From assembly GCF_003967035.1 (NCBI RefSeq), contig NZ_AP018560.1, positions 2,465,501 to 2,529,500 of the forward strand: a DNA stretch of 64,000 bases, in the 5' to 3' direction. The notes beneath the pieces were generated by a model. That model searched no databases and had not been told where the DNA came from. It worked only from the letters and a program-made list of their open reading frames with translations. Below, in pieces: positions 1 to 9,106 of the stretch. Source of the stretch: Aerosticca soli. GTDB lineage: Bacteria; Pseudomonadota; Gammaproteobacteria; Xanthomonadales; Rhodanobacteraceae. The position numbers were made by a program, and so were the translations under genes. Positions within the stretch are counted from its first letter, which is position 1. Each line of letters begins with the position of its first letter.

Positions 1-721
1 CGGGCAGCGACCACACGATCGAGCTGCGTCCGTCATCGAGCGGCAGCAAGGCGAGCGGACCGCTCGGCAGGAAACGCTGCCAGGCGGTCTGCGCATGCGG
101 CCGCGCGGTGGCGACGTGGGCGACCACCGCGCGCTGGCCGTAGTCGTGCCCACGGACGGCAATGCCGGCCTGCATGCGCAGCGGCGAATCAGCGCCATCG
201 GCGACCAGCAGCAAGCGCGCGGCGAGCTCGTCGCCATCGGCCAGCACCAGGTGCACGAGGTCGGCGCGCACTTCGTGGCGGACGACCTCGGCCGGGCACC
301 GGCAGTGCACGCCGGCGGCAAGCAGCGCCTGCCACAGCGTCCACTGCACCAGCCGGTTCTCGACGATATGGCCCAGCCACGCGCGGCCCTCGTCGGCGGC
401 ATCGAAATCGATCGCCGCACCGCTGGCGGCGTCCCAGACGTGCATGTGCGCATAGGGGCCGACGCGGGACTCACGGATGGACGTCCAGACACCCAAATCC
501 TCGAGCAGGTCGATGGACGATGGCGCGAGGCCGACCACGCGCAGGTCGATCTCGTCCTCGGCGCGCCAGGGCGTCGGCGGGCGCGCCTCCAGCAGGGTGA
601 CGGCGAAGCCGGCACGCGCCAGCGCCAGTGCGGCAGCGGCGCCGACCATGCCGCCGCCGACCACCGCGACGTCCAGCAGCGGGCCGCGCCGGCGCGGCGA
701 CGTTGGCATCGGCCTGTTCAT
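1..721 (-). CDS. UbiH/UbiF/VisC-family FAD-dependent hydroxylase (3' end outside window)
   Basis: This encodes the first 240 residues of an aromatic-ring hydroxylase of the ubiquinone pathway; the C-terminus lies beyond the window edge. I see an N-terminal Rossmann dinucleotide motif GGGMVGAAAALALARAGF and a later VATARPHAQTAWQRFLPSGP stretch, typical of the UbiI/UbiF/VisC group that uses FAD and O2 to hydroxylate polyprenylphenols at the inner membrane. The ATG at 721-719 overlaps the TGA of the upstream ubiH gene as ATGA, so the two are translationally coupled. Which ring position it hydroxylates cannot be told from this fragment, so no symbol is given. The family call is firm. Confidence 0.88.
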   Translation of the reverse strand, partial: MNRPMPTSPRRRGPLLDVAVVGGGMVGAAAALALARAGFAVTLLEARPPTPWRAEDEIDLRVVGLAPSSIDLLEDLGVWTSIRESRVGPYAHMHVWDAASGAAIDFDAADEGRAWLGHIVENRLVQWTLWQALLAAGVHCRCPAEVVRHEVRADLVHLVLADGDELAARLLLVADGADSPLRMQAGIAVRGHDYGQRAVVAHVATARPHAQTAWQRFLPSGPLALLPLDDGRSSIVWSLP

Positions 722-1944
722 GTCCAGTCCTCCAGCACCGCGCGCGGCGGCCGGCCGCGAAAGCCCATGCCGCGCCGGGCCAGCGCGTGGCGCAGCGGCG
801 GCAGCCGGTCCCAGGCCAGCAAGGCGAGCGAGCGCAGCGGCGCGAGCGCGGGCTGGGCCAGGCAGGCGAGCCGGATCAGGCCGTGGCTCATCGCCAGCGT
901 GCCCTCGCGATCGGGCGCGCGGCGCGCGGCGTAATCGTGCAGCCGCACCGCATCGCCGGTCGCGGCGGACGCGGCGATGAGTTCGGCCAGGGTCAGCGCA
1001 TCACGCAGGCCGAGGTTGAACCCCTGCGCGCCGATCGGATGGATGGTCTGCGCGGCGTTGCCGACCAGCGCCGCGTACGGGGCCGTCAAGCGCCTGGCGA
1101 CCACACGGCGGATCGGATACACGTGCCGCCGCCCCGGCCGCGACAGCCGGCCGAGGCGCCAGCCGAAGCGGCGCTGCGCCAGCGCGGCGAAGGCCGCATC
1201 GTCCAGCGCCGCGACCGCCGCGGCCTCATCGGCCGGCACGCTGAGCACCAGCCCGCAGCGGCCCTGCGCAAGCGGCAGCAACGCCACCGGACCGCCGTCG
1301 TCGAAGCGCTCGAAGGCCCGATCCTCGATGGGGCGTTCGCTCGCCACCGTCGCAACGATCAGGCTCTGCCGGTAGTCGTGGACGTCGGCTTCGATGCCGA
1401 GCCAGCCGCGCACCTGCGAATCGGTGCCGTCGGCGCCAACCAGGAGTGGCGTATCCACGCGCAATTCGCCCGCGCCGATGTCGATGCGCGCCTGCCAGCC
1501 GTCGGCACGGGGCTCGATACCGATCAGCCGCGCCGGCGCGAGGCGACGCAGTCGCGTGCAGGCATCCAGCCGCCGCAGCAAGGCGGCGCCGAGCGCACGC
1601 GCGGGCAGCGTCCAGCCCAGCGCATCGACGCCTTCCTCGCGCGCATCCAGGCGTGCGGCGCCGAACTCGCCGGCACGGCTCACGTGGATGCGGCGGATCG
1701 GCGCCGCCGCATCCCGCGCGTGCGCCCACACGCCCAGTCGCGTGAGGCCATTGACGGTGGCGCGGGCGAGCGCGAGGTTGCGCTCGTCGTGGCTGGGCAG
1801 CGTATCGACGCGCGGCGCGGCGGCCTCGACCAGGATGGCGTCGATGCCGGCGGCATCCAGCGCGATGGCGAGGCTGGCACCGACCAGGCCGCCGCCGACG
1901 ATCAGCACGCCGCCGTCGCTTACGGGAATCTGGGCAAAGGACAT
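718..1944 (-). CDS. ubiH: 2-octaprenyl-6-methoxyphenol hydroxylase (UbiH-like)
   Basis: A 408-residue FAD monooxygenase of ubiquinone biosynthesis. It starts MSFAQIPVSDGGVLIVGGGL, giving the FAD-binding GGGLVGASLAIAL motif near residue 17, and carries the second FAD motif LVGNAAQTIHPIGAQGFNLG near the C-terminal third, where UbiH proteins bind the flavin ribityl chain. The ATG at 1944 is preferred to an upstream in-frame start because a TATCAT -10-like box at 1957-1952 lies only 7 bases before it, suggesting a leaderless or near-leaderless mRNA. It is followed with an ATGA overlap by a second hydroxylase of the same family. UbiH and not UbiF is inferred from gene order and motifs and is less certain than the family. 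Confidence 0.85.
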   Translation of the reverse strand: MSFAQIPVSDGGVLIVGGGLVGASLAIALDAAGIDAILVEAAAPRVDTLPSHDERNLALARATVNGLTRLGVWAHARDAAAPIRRIHVSRAGEFGAARLDAREEGVDALGWTLPARALGAALLRRLDACTRLRRLAPARLIGIEPRADGWQARIDIGAGELRVDTPLLVGADGTDSQVRGWLGIEADVHDYRQSLIVATVASERPIEDRAFERFDDGGPVALLPLAQGRCGLVLSVPADEAAAVAALDDAAFAALAQRRFGWRLGRLSRPGRRHVYPIRRVVARRLTAPYAALVGNAAQTIHPIGAQGFNLGLRDALTLAELIAASAATGDAVRLHDYAARRAPDREGTLAMSHGLIRLACLAQPALAPLRSLALLAWDRLPPLRHALARRGMGFRGRPPRAVLEDWT

Positions 1945-2030
1945 GCCTTGGATGATACGCGCCACGGCCGCCGGCGCGCCTGCTTGGGCTAGACTTGCGG
2001 CTCGGGAAGTCACCTGCCGGAGCTTTCAGC

Positions 2031-2633
2031 ATGAGCAAGACGCAAACCCAGCGGCTGGGCATTTTCATCGGCCTGGCGCTGACCATGGCGGTCACGCGCA
2101 TCCACCTGTCGCTGTTCCAGCACGACGTGCGGGACGCCTCGTGGGCGGTGTTCTTCCTGGGCGGCTTCTGGCTGGCCGGGCGATCGCGCTGGGCGTTTCC
2201 GCTGCTCATCGCCGAGGCCGTGCTGGTCGACTACCTGGTGATCAGCGGTCAGGGCCTGGCGTTCTGGAGCCACTACTGCCTGTCGCCGGCCTATGTCTTC
2301 CTGCTGCCCGCCTACGGCAGCCTGTGGCTGGGCGGACGCTGGCTGGCGCGGCACCGGCCGGCCGCCCTCATGCCCACGCTGGGACTGGGTGCCCTGGTGC
2401 TGCTGGCCAGCGTCAGCGTCTGCTATCTGATCTCCAACGGCAGCTTCTACTGGTTGAGCGCCAGCGTGCCCACGCCGCGCAGCGTGGGCGCATGGCTGAC
2501 CAACCTCGGCGACTGGTATCTGCCGTTCCTGGAGACCACGGCCTTCTATGTCGGCATCGGCACCCTGCTGCATGGGTTGATGACGCAGCTCGCACGCCTG
2601 CTGGAGCACACCGGTACCCAGCGCGTCCGCTAA
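2031..2633 (+). CDS. btuM: BtuM-like solitary cobalamin transporter (ECF S-component type)
   Basis: A 200-residue hydrophobic protein with about five to six membrane segments. It matches the small BtuM family, predicted vitamin B12 importers related to ECF S-components that work without an energizing module; known BtuM proteins have an essential cysteine that decyanates cobalamin. Here Cys83 lies in FWSHYCLSPAY, a position comparable to Cys80 of the Thiobacillus denitrificans protein. The gene is followed 6 bases later by a corrinoid adenosyltransferase, which supports a B12-uptake-and-activation pair. The ATG at 2031 follows a weak GGAG. The family assignment rests on size, topology, the cysteine and context and not on an alignment. 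Confidence 0.65.
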   Translation: MSKTQTQRLGIFIGLALTMAVTRIHLSLFQHDVRDASWAVFFLGGFWLAGRSRWAFPLLIAEAVLVDYLVISGQGLAFWSHYCLSPAYVFLLPAYGSLWLGGRWLARHRPAALMPTLGLGALVLLASVSVCYLISNGSFYWLSASVPTPRSVGAWLTNLGDWYLPFLETTAFYVGIGTLLHGLMTQLARLLEHTGTQRVR

Positions 2634-2639
2634 AAGCCC

Positions 2640-3200
2640 GTGGGCAACCGGCTCTCGAAGATCTACACCCGCACCGGCGACGACGGCTCCACCGGGCTGG
2701 GCGACGGCTCGCGCGTGCCCAAGGATGCCCGACGCGTAAGCGCCTACGGCACGGTGGACGAGCTCAACAGCGTGATCGGCATGGTGCTGGCCTGCGCGGC
2801 GGTGCCGGACCCGGTGATCGAGGTGCTGACCCGCGTGCAGCATGAACTGTTCGATCTCGGCGGCGAGCTGTGCGTGCCCGGCATGGCGCTGATCGAGGAG
2901 GCCGATGTCGAGCGGCTGGAACGCACGCTGGACGGCTTCAACGCCGCGCTGCCGCCGCTCAAGGATTTCATCCTGCCCGGCGGCGGCATGGCCGCGGCCT
3001 GTTGCCACCTCGCCCGCACCGTGTGCCGGCGCGCCGAGCGCGAGCTGGTGACCCTGGCGCGCGCGGAAAACGTGCGTCCGCAGGCGCTGCGCTACCTCAA
3101 CCGGCTGTCCGACCTGCTGTTCGTGCTCTGCCGCGTGCTCGCGCGCGCGAGCGGCCACGGCGAGGTGCTGTGGCATGCCGAACGGCGACGCCGGGACTAA
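2640..3200 (+). CDS. PduO-type cob(I)alamin adenosyltransferase
   Basis: A 186-residue enzyme that transfers the 5'-deoxyadenosyl group of ATP to cob(I)alamin to make adenosylcobalamin in the cytoplasm. The N-terminal ATP loop TRTGDDGSTGLGDGSR (residues 10-25), RRVSAYGTVDELNS at 31-44 and the C-terminal RYLNRLSDLLFVLCR helix are hallmarks of the PduO/ATR fold, a trimeric helical bundle. It begins with GTG 6 bases after the btuM stop, and no closer ATG fits. No B12-dependent enzyme is visible in the window, so its downstream use is unknown. Assignment is firm; names such as pduO, cobO or atr vary by organism. Confidence 0.93.
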   Translation: MGNRLSKIYTRTGDDGSTGLGDGSRVPKDARRVSAYGTVDELNSVIGMVLACAAVPDPVIEVLTRVQHELFDLGGELCVPGMALIEEADVERLERTLDGFNAALPPLKDFILPGGGMAAACCHLARTVCRRAERELVTLARAENVRPQALRYLNRLSDLLFVLCRVLARASGHGEVLWHAERRRRD

Positions 3201-3204
3201 AACC

Positions 3205-4125
3205 ATGCTGCGTCTCTACACCCATCCCGCCTGTCTGCTGCACGATCCGGGTCCGGCACACGTGGAGCGGCCGGCGCGGCTGACCGCCGTGCTCAAGGCG
3301 CTGGACCGCGACCGCTTCGCGGCACTGGACTACATCGAGGCGCCCGGTGCCACGCCCGCGCAACTCGGCCGCGTGCATACCGCCGCACACATCGAACGCA
3401 TCCTCGGCGCCGAGCCGGCCGAGGGCATCCATTGGCTGGACGACGACACCGCGATGTCGCCGGGCTCGGCCGAGGCCGCGCTGCGGGCGGCCGGCGCCGT
3501 GGCCGCCGCGGTGGACGCGGTGATGGCCGGCGGTGGGCGCGCCTTCTGCGCGGTGCGCCCGCCCGGCCACCATGCCACCGCGAACCGCGCCATGGGCTTT
3601 TGCCTGTTCAACAACGTGGCCGTGGGCGCGGCGCATGCGCTTGCCGTCCACGGGCTGGAGCGCGTGGCCATCGCCGACTTCGACGTCCATTACGGCAACG
3701 GCACGCAGGCGATCTTCGAGCGCGAACCCAGGGTCCTGTTCGCATCCAGTCATCAGTCGCCCCTGTATCCCGACACCGGCGGCGAGGACGAGCACGGCAT
3801 CGGCAACGTCTTCAACGGCTGCCTCGCGCCCGGGGACGGCTCCTACGCCTTCCGTGCGCTGTGGGACGAGGTGCTGCTGCCGCGCATCGAGGCGTTCCGG
3901 CCGCAGCTGGTGCTGGTCTCGGCCGGCTTCGACGCCCACCGCGACGATCCGCTGGCCGACCTCAAACTCACCGCCGAGGACTATGCCTGGATCACCGCGC
4001 GGCTCGTCGGCATCGCCGACCGGCACGCCCGCGGCCGGCTGGTGTCCACGCTGGAGGGTGGATACGCGCTGGCTGCGCTCGCCGCCTCGACCGCGGCACA
4101 CGTGGAAGCGCTGCTGGCCGGATAA
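3205..4125 (+). CDS. Histone deacetylase-like amidohydrolase
   Basis: A 306-residue zinc hydrolase of the arginase/deacetylase superfamily (class II HDAC, AcuC/AphA-like). The active-site His pair lies in RPPGHHATANRAMGF (His122-His123), and the metal ligands appear as Asp160-x-His162 in DFDVHYGNG and Asp243 in SAGFDAHRDDPL. These residues are intact, so it should be catalytic. Bacterial members deacetylate acetylpolyamines, acetylated proteins or acetyl-CoA synthetase; the substrate cannot be told here. The ATG at 3205 is 4 bases after the adenosyltransferase stop, so it is probably co-transcribed with btuM and the transferase, although no functional tie to B12 is known. Confidence 0.9.
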   Translation: MLRLYTHPACLLHDPGPAHVERPARLTAVLKALDRDRFAALDYIEAPGATPAQLGRVHTAAHIERILGAEPAEGIHWLDDDTAMSPGSAEAALRAAGAVAAAVDAVMAGGGRAFCAVRPPGHHATANRAMGFCLFNNVAVGAAHALAVHGLERVAIADFDVHYGNGTQAIFEREPRVLFASSHQSPLYPDTGGEDEHGIGNVFNGCLAPGDGSYAFRALWDEVLLPRIEAFRPQLVLVSAGFDAHRDDPLADLKLTAEDYAWITARLVGIADRHARGRLVSTLEGGYALAALAASTAAHVEALLAG

Positions 4126-4232
4126 GACCGCAAGAGACCGCGAAAACGGGCGCGGGAACGCTTGCGGCGCGTGCCGGGGCCGTGGCCTTTTCTGCTAGCT
4201 TTACGGCCTTTGCAGCCGCCAGAACCGCCACC

Positions 4233-6695
4233 GTGACGCCCAAGCGCCCAGCCTCGCCCCTGCCGCCACGCCGCCTGCTCGCGATTGCCGCTGCGCTCGC
4301 CCTGACCCCAGCCCTGCCGTCGTTCGCCGCCACGCCGCCGGCGCCGAGCAGCCCCGCCACCGCGCCGCAACGCTGTCCGCTCGGCAGTTTCCGCTGCCCG
4401 CCGCGTCCGCTCAGCTTCGCCATGTGCCGGCCCAACGCGCTGCTCGAGTTCTACGATCCCACGCTGCCCACCGACAGCACCCTGCGCGACGCGGCCCTCA
4501 CCTACGTCAACGCCCGTCACGTGGACGGCTCCAGCCAAACCCAATACCGGCTCACCGGCGACGTCGACATCGTGCGCGCCGACCAGCGGCTGCGCGCCGA
4601 TCAGGCCGTCTACAACGACCAGACCACCGACTACGACGCGCTGGGCAGCGTGCGCTACCAGGACGCCAGCCAGCTGCTCGCCGCCGACCACATGCGCGGC
4701 AACCAGCAGGCCAGCCGCAGCATCGCCGACAACGTGCGCTTCCAGCTGCTCAACTCGCACGGCAACGGCACCGCCGCCCGCGGCGAGGCGCTGGACGCGG
4801 ACCACAACCATTACACCCAGGTGAGCTATTCCACCTGCGACGTTGGCCATCACCTGTGGGAGGTGCGCGCCAAGGATCTGGTCACCGACAAGACCACCGG
4901 CGAGGGCGTGGCGCACAGCGCGACGATGCGTCTGGCCGGGGTGCCGCTCATCTACCTGCCGCGCTTCAGCTTTCCGCTCGACGATCGCCGCAAGAGCGGC
5001 TTTCTCTATCCGACCATCGCCAACGGCACCCACACCGGGCTGATGGCGAGCCTGCCCTACTACTTCAACCTGGCGCCCAATTACGACGCCACGCTCGACC
5101 CGCGCATCTACACCTCGCGCGGCGACATGCTGGGCGGCGAGTTTCGCTATCTGCTGCCGCAAAGCCACGGACAGCTCAATTTCGAATACCTGCCGGACGA
5201 CCGCGGCACCTTCCGCAAGGGCGATCCGGCGGTCGAGAACACGCAGGGCCAGGACCGCTGGCTGCTCAAGCTGAACGACAGCACCCACCTGTGGGGGCCG
5301 TGGTCGCTGGATGCCAACATCAATCGCGTTTCCGACAAGAACTACCTGCGCGATTTCGGCAACGACATGTACACCTCGGCGACCAGCACGCTCACCTCCA
5401 GCACCTACGTGCACGGCGGCGGCAACTGGTGGAACGCCTCCTTCGGCGTGGACAGCTACCAGAACACCGATCCGTACCTGTCCGACAGCGTGGTGCAGTA
5501 CAAGCGCTGGCCGCGGGCCACCTTCGGCATGACCGTGCCGCTCACCCGCTGGCTCGATGTCGGCCTCACTTCCGAGGCCGTCGCGTTCCGCAAGGACGAC
5601 AACATCGAAGGTCAGCGCTTCGATCTCTACCCCTATCTCGGCGCCGATTTCCGCGGGGCCGCCTGGTTCGTGCGGCCGAAGATCGCCTACCGCTACACCG
5701 CCTACGATTTCAGCAACGACCGCGGGATCTATGGCTACTACGGCCGGCTGTCGCCGGGCGCGGCCACGCCCTTCACCAGCGACTCGCCGAGCCGCTCGCT
5801 GCCCATCGCCAGCGTCGATGCCGGCCTCATCTTCGACCGCGCGGCCTCGCTGTTCGGCAACAGCTACACGCAGACCCTGGAGCCCAGGCTCTATTACCTC
5901 TACGTGCCGTATCGCAACCAGAACAACCTGCCGTTGTTCGACACCAACCTGATGACCTTCGACTACTGGCAGCTGTTCGCGCCGAACCGCTATTCCGGCG
6001 CCGACCGCCAGATGGATGCCAACAACCTCACCGCCGCGCTCACCACCCGGCTGCTGGACGACAACGGCGTCGAGCGCGTCTCCGCCAGCATCGGCCAGAT
6101 CCGCTATTTCAGCCACCAGCGCGTGCAGTTGCCCAACGGGCAGAACACGACGACGCCGGCCACCGACTGGACCGGCTCCAACTACGTGGCCCAGCTCGGC
6201 ATCCAGCTCAACGACGACTGGCGACTGGACAGCAGCTACCAGTGGAACCCGCACAAGCGCACCTACGTCGGCAACGACGTGCTGGGCGACCCGATCTATG
6301 CCGGCCACAACACCGACATGGCGGCCCTGCAGATCCAGCGCCGGATCGGCGGCGACGGCATCGTCAACTTCTCCTACCGCTACCGGCGCGGCCTCTTGGA
6401 ACAATACGACGCCTCGGCGGTCTATCCGGTCAGTGCCGCGTGGCGCCTGCTCGGCCGCTGGACGTATTCGGAACTCGAGAAGCGCACCGTGGAGGTGCTG
6501 GGCGGCGTGGAATACGAAGGCTGCTGCATGACCGTACGCCTCGTCGGCCGCCACTACGTGGACAGCTACAACTACGTGGTCAGCCAGGCGCACGCCAACA
6601 ACGCGGTGATGTTCGAGATCGAGTTCAAGGGCCTGGGCACCTTCAACGGCCAACTCGAGGACGTCCTGCGCCGTGGTATTCTCGGCTATCAATGA
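4233..6695 (+). CDS. lptD: LPS-assembly outer-membrane protein LptD
   Basis: An 820-residue beta-barrel that inserts lipopolysaccharide into the outer leaflet together with LptE. The GTG at 4233 begins a signal peptide (PRRLLAIAAALALTPALPSFA, cut near residue 32) followed by the OstA/LptA-like jellyroll around residues 75-190 and then a C-terminal barrel. The cysteines used for interdomain disulfides are visible: an N-terminal group at 48, 55 and 65, Cys202 in STCDVGHH and the adjacent pair Cys764-Cys765 near the end. There is no ATG at a sensible place upstream of the signal sequence, which is why GTG is chosen. It heads lptD-surA-pdxA-rsmA-apaH; its chaperone SurA follows after 46 bases. 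Confidence 0.95.
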   Translation: MTPKRPASPLPPRRLLAIAAALALTPALPSFAATPPAPSSPATAPQRCPLGSFRCPPRPLSFAMCRPNALLEFYDPTLPTDSTLRDAALTYVNARHVDGSSQTQYRLTGDVDIVRADQRLRADQAVYNDQTTDYDALGSVRYQDASQLLAADHMRGNQQASRSIADNVRFQLLNSHGNGTAARGEALDADHNHYTQVSYSTCDVGHHLWEVRAKDLVTDKTTGEGVAHSATMRLAGVPLIYLPRFSFPLDDRRKSGFLYPTIANGTHTGLMASLPYYFNLAPNYDATLDPRIYTSRGDMLGGEFRYLLPQSHGQLNFEYLPDDRGTFRKGDPAVENTQGQDRWLLKLNDSTHLWGPWSLDANINRVSDKNYLRDFGNDMYTSATSTLTSSTYVHGGGNWWNASFGVDSYQNTDPYLSDSVVQYKRWPRATFGMTVPLTRWLDVGLTSEAVAFRKDDNIEGQRFDLYPYLGADFRGAAWFVRPKIAYRYTAYDFSNDRGIYGYYGRLSPGAATPFTSDSPSRSLPIASVDAGLIFDRAASLFGNSYTQTLEPRLYYLYVPYRNQNNLPLFDTNLMTFDYWQLFAPNRYSGADRQMDANNLTAALTTRLLDDNGVERVSASIGQIRYFSHQRVQLPNGQNTTTPATDWTGSNYVAQLGIQLNDDWRLDSSYQWNPHKRTYVGNDVLGDPIYAGHNTDMAALQIQRRIGGDGIVNFSYRYRRGLLEQYDASAVYPVSAAWRLLGRWTYSELEKRTVEVLGGVEYEGCCMTVRLVGRHYVDSYNYVVSQAHANNAVMFEIEFKGLGTFNGQLEDVLRRGILGYQ

Positions 6696-6741
6696 AACCC
6701 CCGATCGCCGCCACTGCCGGCGGCCTCAAGGTTCCCGATCG

Positions 6742-8082
6742 ATGAAGTCCTTCCTAGCGCTGGTCCTGGTGGCGTTCGCCACACTCTTTGCCTTGCCCGC
6801 ACCGGCGCAGTTGCTGCCGCAACAGAACGACTCGGACCGCGTGCTCGACCGCATCGTCGCGGTGGTCAACGACGATGTCATCCTGCAGAGCGAGCTCGAC
6901 GAGGCGGTGCGCTCCGTGCAGCAGCAGTATGCCGACAACCCCGGCCAGCTGCCGCCGCTCGACGTGCTGCGCCGGCAGGTGCTCGACCGCCTGATACTGA
7001 TGCGCCTGCAGGTGCAGAAGGCCGAGGAACAGGGCATCCGCGTCTCCGACGCCGACATCGACCAGGCGGTGGCCGGCGTCGCCCAGCAGAACAAGATGAC
7101 GCCGGACCAGCTGCGCGCCGCGATCCAGCAGCAGGGCGGCTCGTTCGCCGCCTTCCGCGCCCAGCTCGCCGACCAGCTCACCGTGCAGCGGCTGCACGAC
7201 AGCATCATCCGCGACCAGGTCAGCATCACCGACAGCGAAATCAACAACCTCCTCGCCAGCCCCACCTACAAGGCCGGCGAAGTGCATCTGGCGCACATCC
7301 AGATCAGCATCCCGGCCGGCGGCACGGCGGCCGACATCCAGGCGGCGCAGGCCAAGGCCGAGCAGGCGCTCAACGCCATCAAGGGCGGCATGGACTTCAA
7401 CGCCGCCGCGATCCGCTACTCGGACGCGCCGGATGCACTCGACGGCGGCGACCTCGGCTGGCGCCGGCTGGACGAGATTCCGCCGGCCTTCGTCGACACC
7501 GTGGCCAACCTGAAGCCCGGCGAGGTGACGCCCGCCCTGCGCGGCCCGACCGGCTTTCACATCCTCAAGCTGATCGAACGCCGGCAGCCGAGCCGTCAGG
7601 TGGTCACCGAATACCACGCCCGGCAGATCCTGATCCGGCCCAGCGAACTGGTCACCCCGGCGCAGGCCGAGCAGCAGGCGCGCGACCTCTACGACCGCAT
7701 CGTCAACAAGCATGAGGACTTCGCCAAGCTGGCCAGGGAGTATTCCAAGGATCCGACCACCGCCAATGCCGGCGGCGACATGGACTGGTTCCTGAAGGAC
7801 GACTGGGGCTCCACGATCGCCCAGCAACTCGACAAGCTGCAGCCGGGACAGGTCTCGCAACCGTTCCAGAGCGAGGCGGGCTGGCACATCCTCAAGCTCG
7901 AGGCGACCCGCCAGCAGGACCGCACGGCGGACCTCGAGCGCAATCAGGCCCGCCAGGCGATCGGCAACCGCAAGGCCGAGCAGGTCTACGACGACTTCCT
8001 GCGCCAGCTGCGCGCCGATGCCTACGTGGAGATCCTGGTGCCCGAGCTGCGCGAGCCCGACAACGCGGGCAAGACCTCCTAG
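6742..8082 (+). CDS. surA: Periplasmic chaperone and peptidyl-prolyl isomerase SurA
   Basis: A 446-residue periplasmic chaperone for outer-membrane proteins, including LptD. MKSFLALVLVAFATLFALPA is a clear signal peptide with cleavage after APA near residue 22. The N-terminal chaperone domain spans about 28-170 (RIVAVVNDDVILQSELD), followed by two parvulin domains at about 175-275 and 285-385, each ending in a GWHILKL- or GFHILKL-type strand. The length is near that of E. coli SurA (428). The ATG at 6742 directly precedes the signal sequence. It sits between lptD and pdxA with 7 bases to the next gene. Confidence 0.96.
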   Translation: MKSFLALVLVAFATLFALPAPAQLLPQQNDSDRVLDRIVAVVNDDVILQSELDEAVRSVQQQYADNPGQLPPLDVLRRQVLDRLILMRLQVQKAEEQGIRVSDADIDQAVAGVAQQNKMTPDQLRAAIQQQGGSFAAFRAQLADQLTVQRLHDSIIRDQVSITDSEINNLLASPTYKAGEVHLAHIQISIPAGGTAADIQAAQAKAEQALNAIKGGMDFNAAAIRYSDAPDALDGGDLGWRRLDEIPPAFVDTVANLKPGEVTPALRGPTGFHILKLIERRQPSRQVVTEYHARQILIRPSELVTPAQAEQQARDLYDRIVNKHEDFAKLAREYSKDPTTANAGGDMDWFLKDDWGSTIAQQLDKLQPGQVSQPFQSEAGWHILKLEATRQQDRTADLERNQARQAIGNRKAEQVYDDFLRQLRADAYVEILVPELREPDNAGKTS

Positions 8083-8089
8083 AAACCCG

Positions 8090-9097
8090 ATGGCCGTGCC
8101 ACGACCCGTCCTGCCCCGGCTCGCAGTCACTGCCGGCGAGCCGGCCGGTGTCGGTCCCGAGCTCGTCGTCAAGCTTGCCCACCAGGCGCTCTCCGCCACG
8201 CTGGTTGCGATCGTCGATCGCGATCTGCTCGCCCGCGCCGCCGCCCGCTGCGGCGTGGCGCTGGTACTGCAGGACGACGATGGCAGCGTCGATACGCAGC
8301 CGCGGCCCGGCCTCCTGCGCATCCGCCACATGCCGCTCGGCGCGCCGGAACGACCGGGCCAGCCCGATCCCCGTCATGCCGCCTATGTCATTGCCACGCT
8401 GGCCGAGGCCGCCGACGGCTGCATGGCACGGCGCTACGACGCGCTGGTCACCGCACCGCTGCAGAAATCCTCGATCAACGACGCCGGCATCGCCTTCCGC
8501 GGCCACACCGAATTCTTCGCCGAGCGCACGCATGCCGACGTCGTGATGATGCTGGCCAGTCCCGAGTTGCGCGTCGCGCTCGCCACCACCCATCTGCCGC
8601 TGGCGGCGGTGCCGGCGGCGATCACCACTCCGTCGCTGGAACGCACGCTGCGCATCGTGCACGGCGACATGATCGCCAAGTTCGGCATCGCCCGTCCGCG
8701 CATCGCCGTGCTCGGGCTCAATCCGCACGCTGGCGAAGGCGGCCATCTCGGTCGCGAGGAAAAGGACATCATCATCCCGCTCCTCGAACGCCTGCGTGGC
8801 GAGGGCCTGGACCTGCGCGGCCCCCTGCCCGCCGACACCGCGTTCGTGCCCGCGCAACGCGCGCACTACGACGCCGTGCTGGCGATGTACCACGACCAGG
8901 GCTTGCCGGTGCTCAAGAGCGAAGCCTTCGACCGCACCGTGAACCTGACCCTGGGCCTGCCGTTCATCCGCACCTCGGTCGATCACGGCACCGCGCTCGA
9001 TCTGGCCGGCAGCGGCCGCGCCGATCCGTCCAGCCTGATCGTCGCCGCGCGCATGGCGATCGAGCTTCTCGCGCGCCGCGACGCGGCGCTGCGCTGA
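8090..9097 (+). CDS. pdxA: 4-hydroxythreonine-4-phosphate dehydrogenase
   Basis: A 335-residue NAD-dependent enzyme of pyridoxal phosphate synthesis; it oxidizes 4-phosphohydroxy-L-threonine, and the product is condensed by PdxJ. The N-terminal LAVTAGEPAGVGPEL, GHTEFFAER with a metal-binding histidine, and YHDQGLPVLKSEAFDRTVN with the other metal and substrate residues are diagnostic. The start at 8090 lies 7 bases after surA and matches usual PdxA length. The position between surA and rsmA is the common proteobacterial order. Confidence 0.96.
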   Translation: MAVPRPVLPRLAVTAGEPAGVGPELVVKLAHQALSATLVAIVDRDLLARAAARCGVALVLQDDDGSVDTQPRPGLLRIRHMPLGAPERPGQPDPRHAAYVIATLAEAADGCMARRYDALVTAPLQKSSINDAGIAFRGHTEFFAERTHADVVMMLASPELRVALATTHLPLAAVPAAITTPSLERTLRIVHGDMIAKFGIARPRIAVLGLNPHAGEGGHLGREEKDIIIPLLERLRGEGLDLRGPLPADTAFVPAQRAHYDAVLAMYHDQGLPVLKSEAFDRTVNLTLGLPFIRTSVDHGTALDLAGSGRADPSSLIVAARMAIELLARRDAALR

Positions 9098-9106
9098 CGT
9101 CGCCGC

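Noticed and set aside
1945-2030. Possible cobalamin riboswitch ahead of btuM
   Set aside because: The divergent gap is only 86 bases, too short for the B12 riboswitch, and no B12-box-like sequence is seen.
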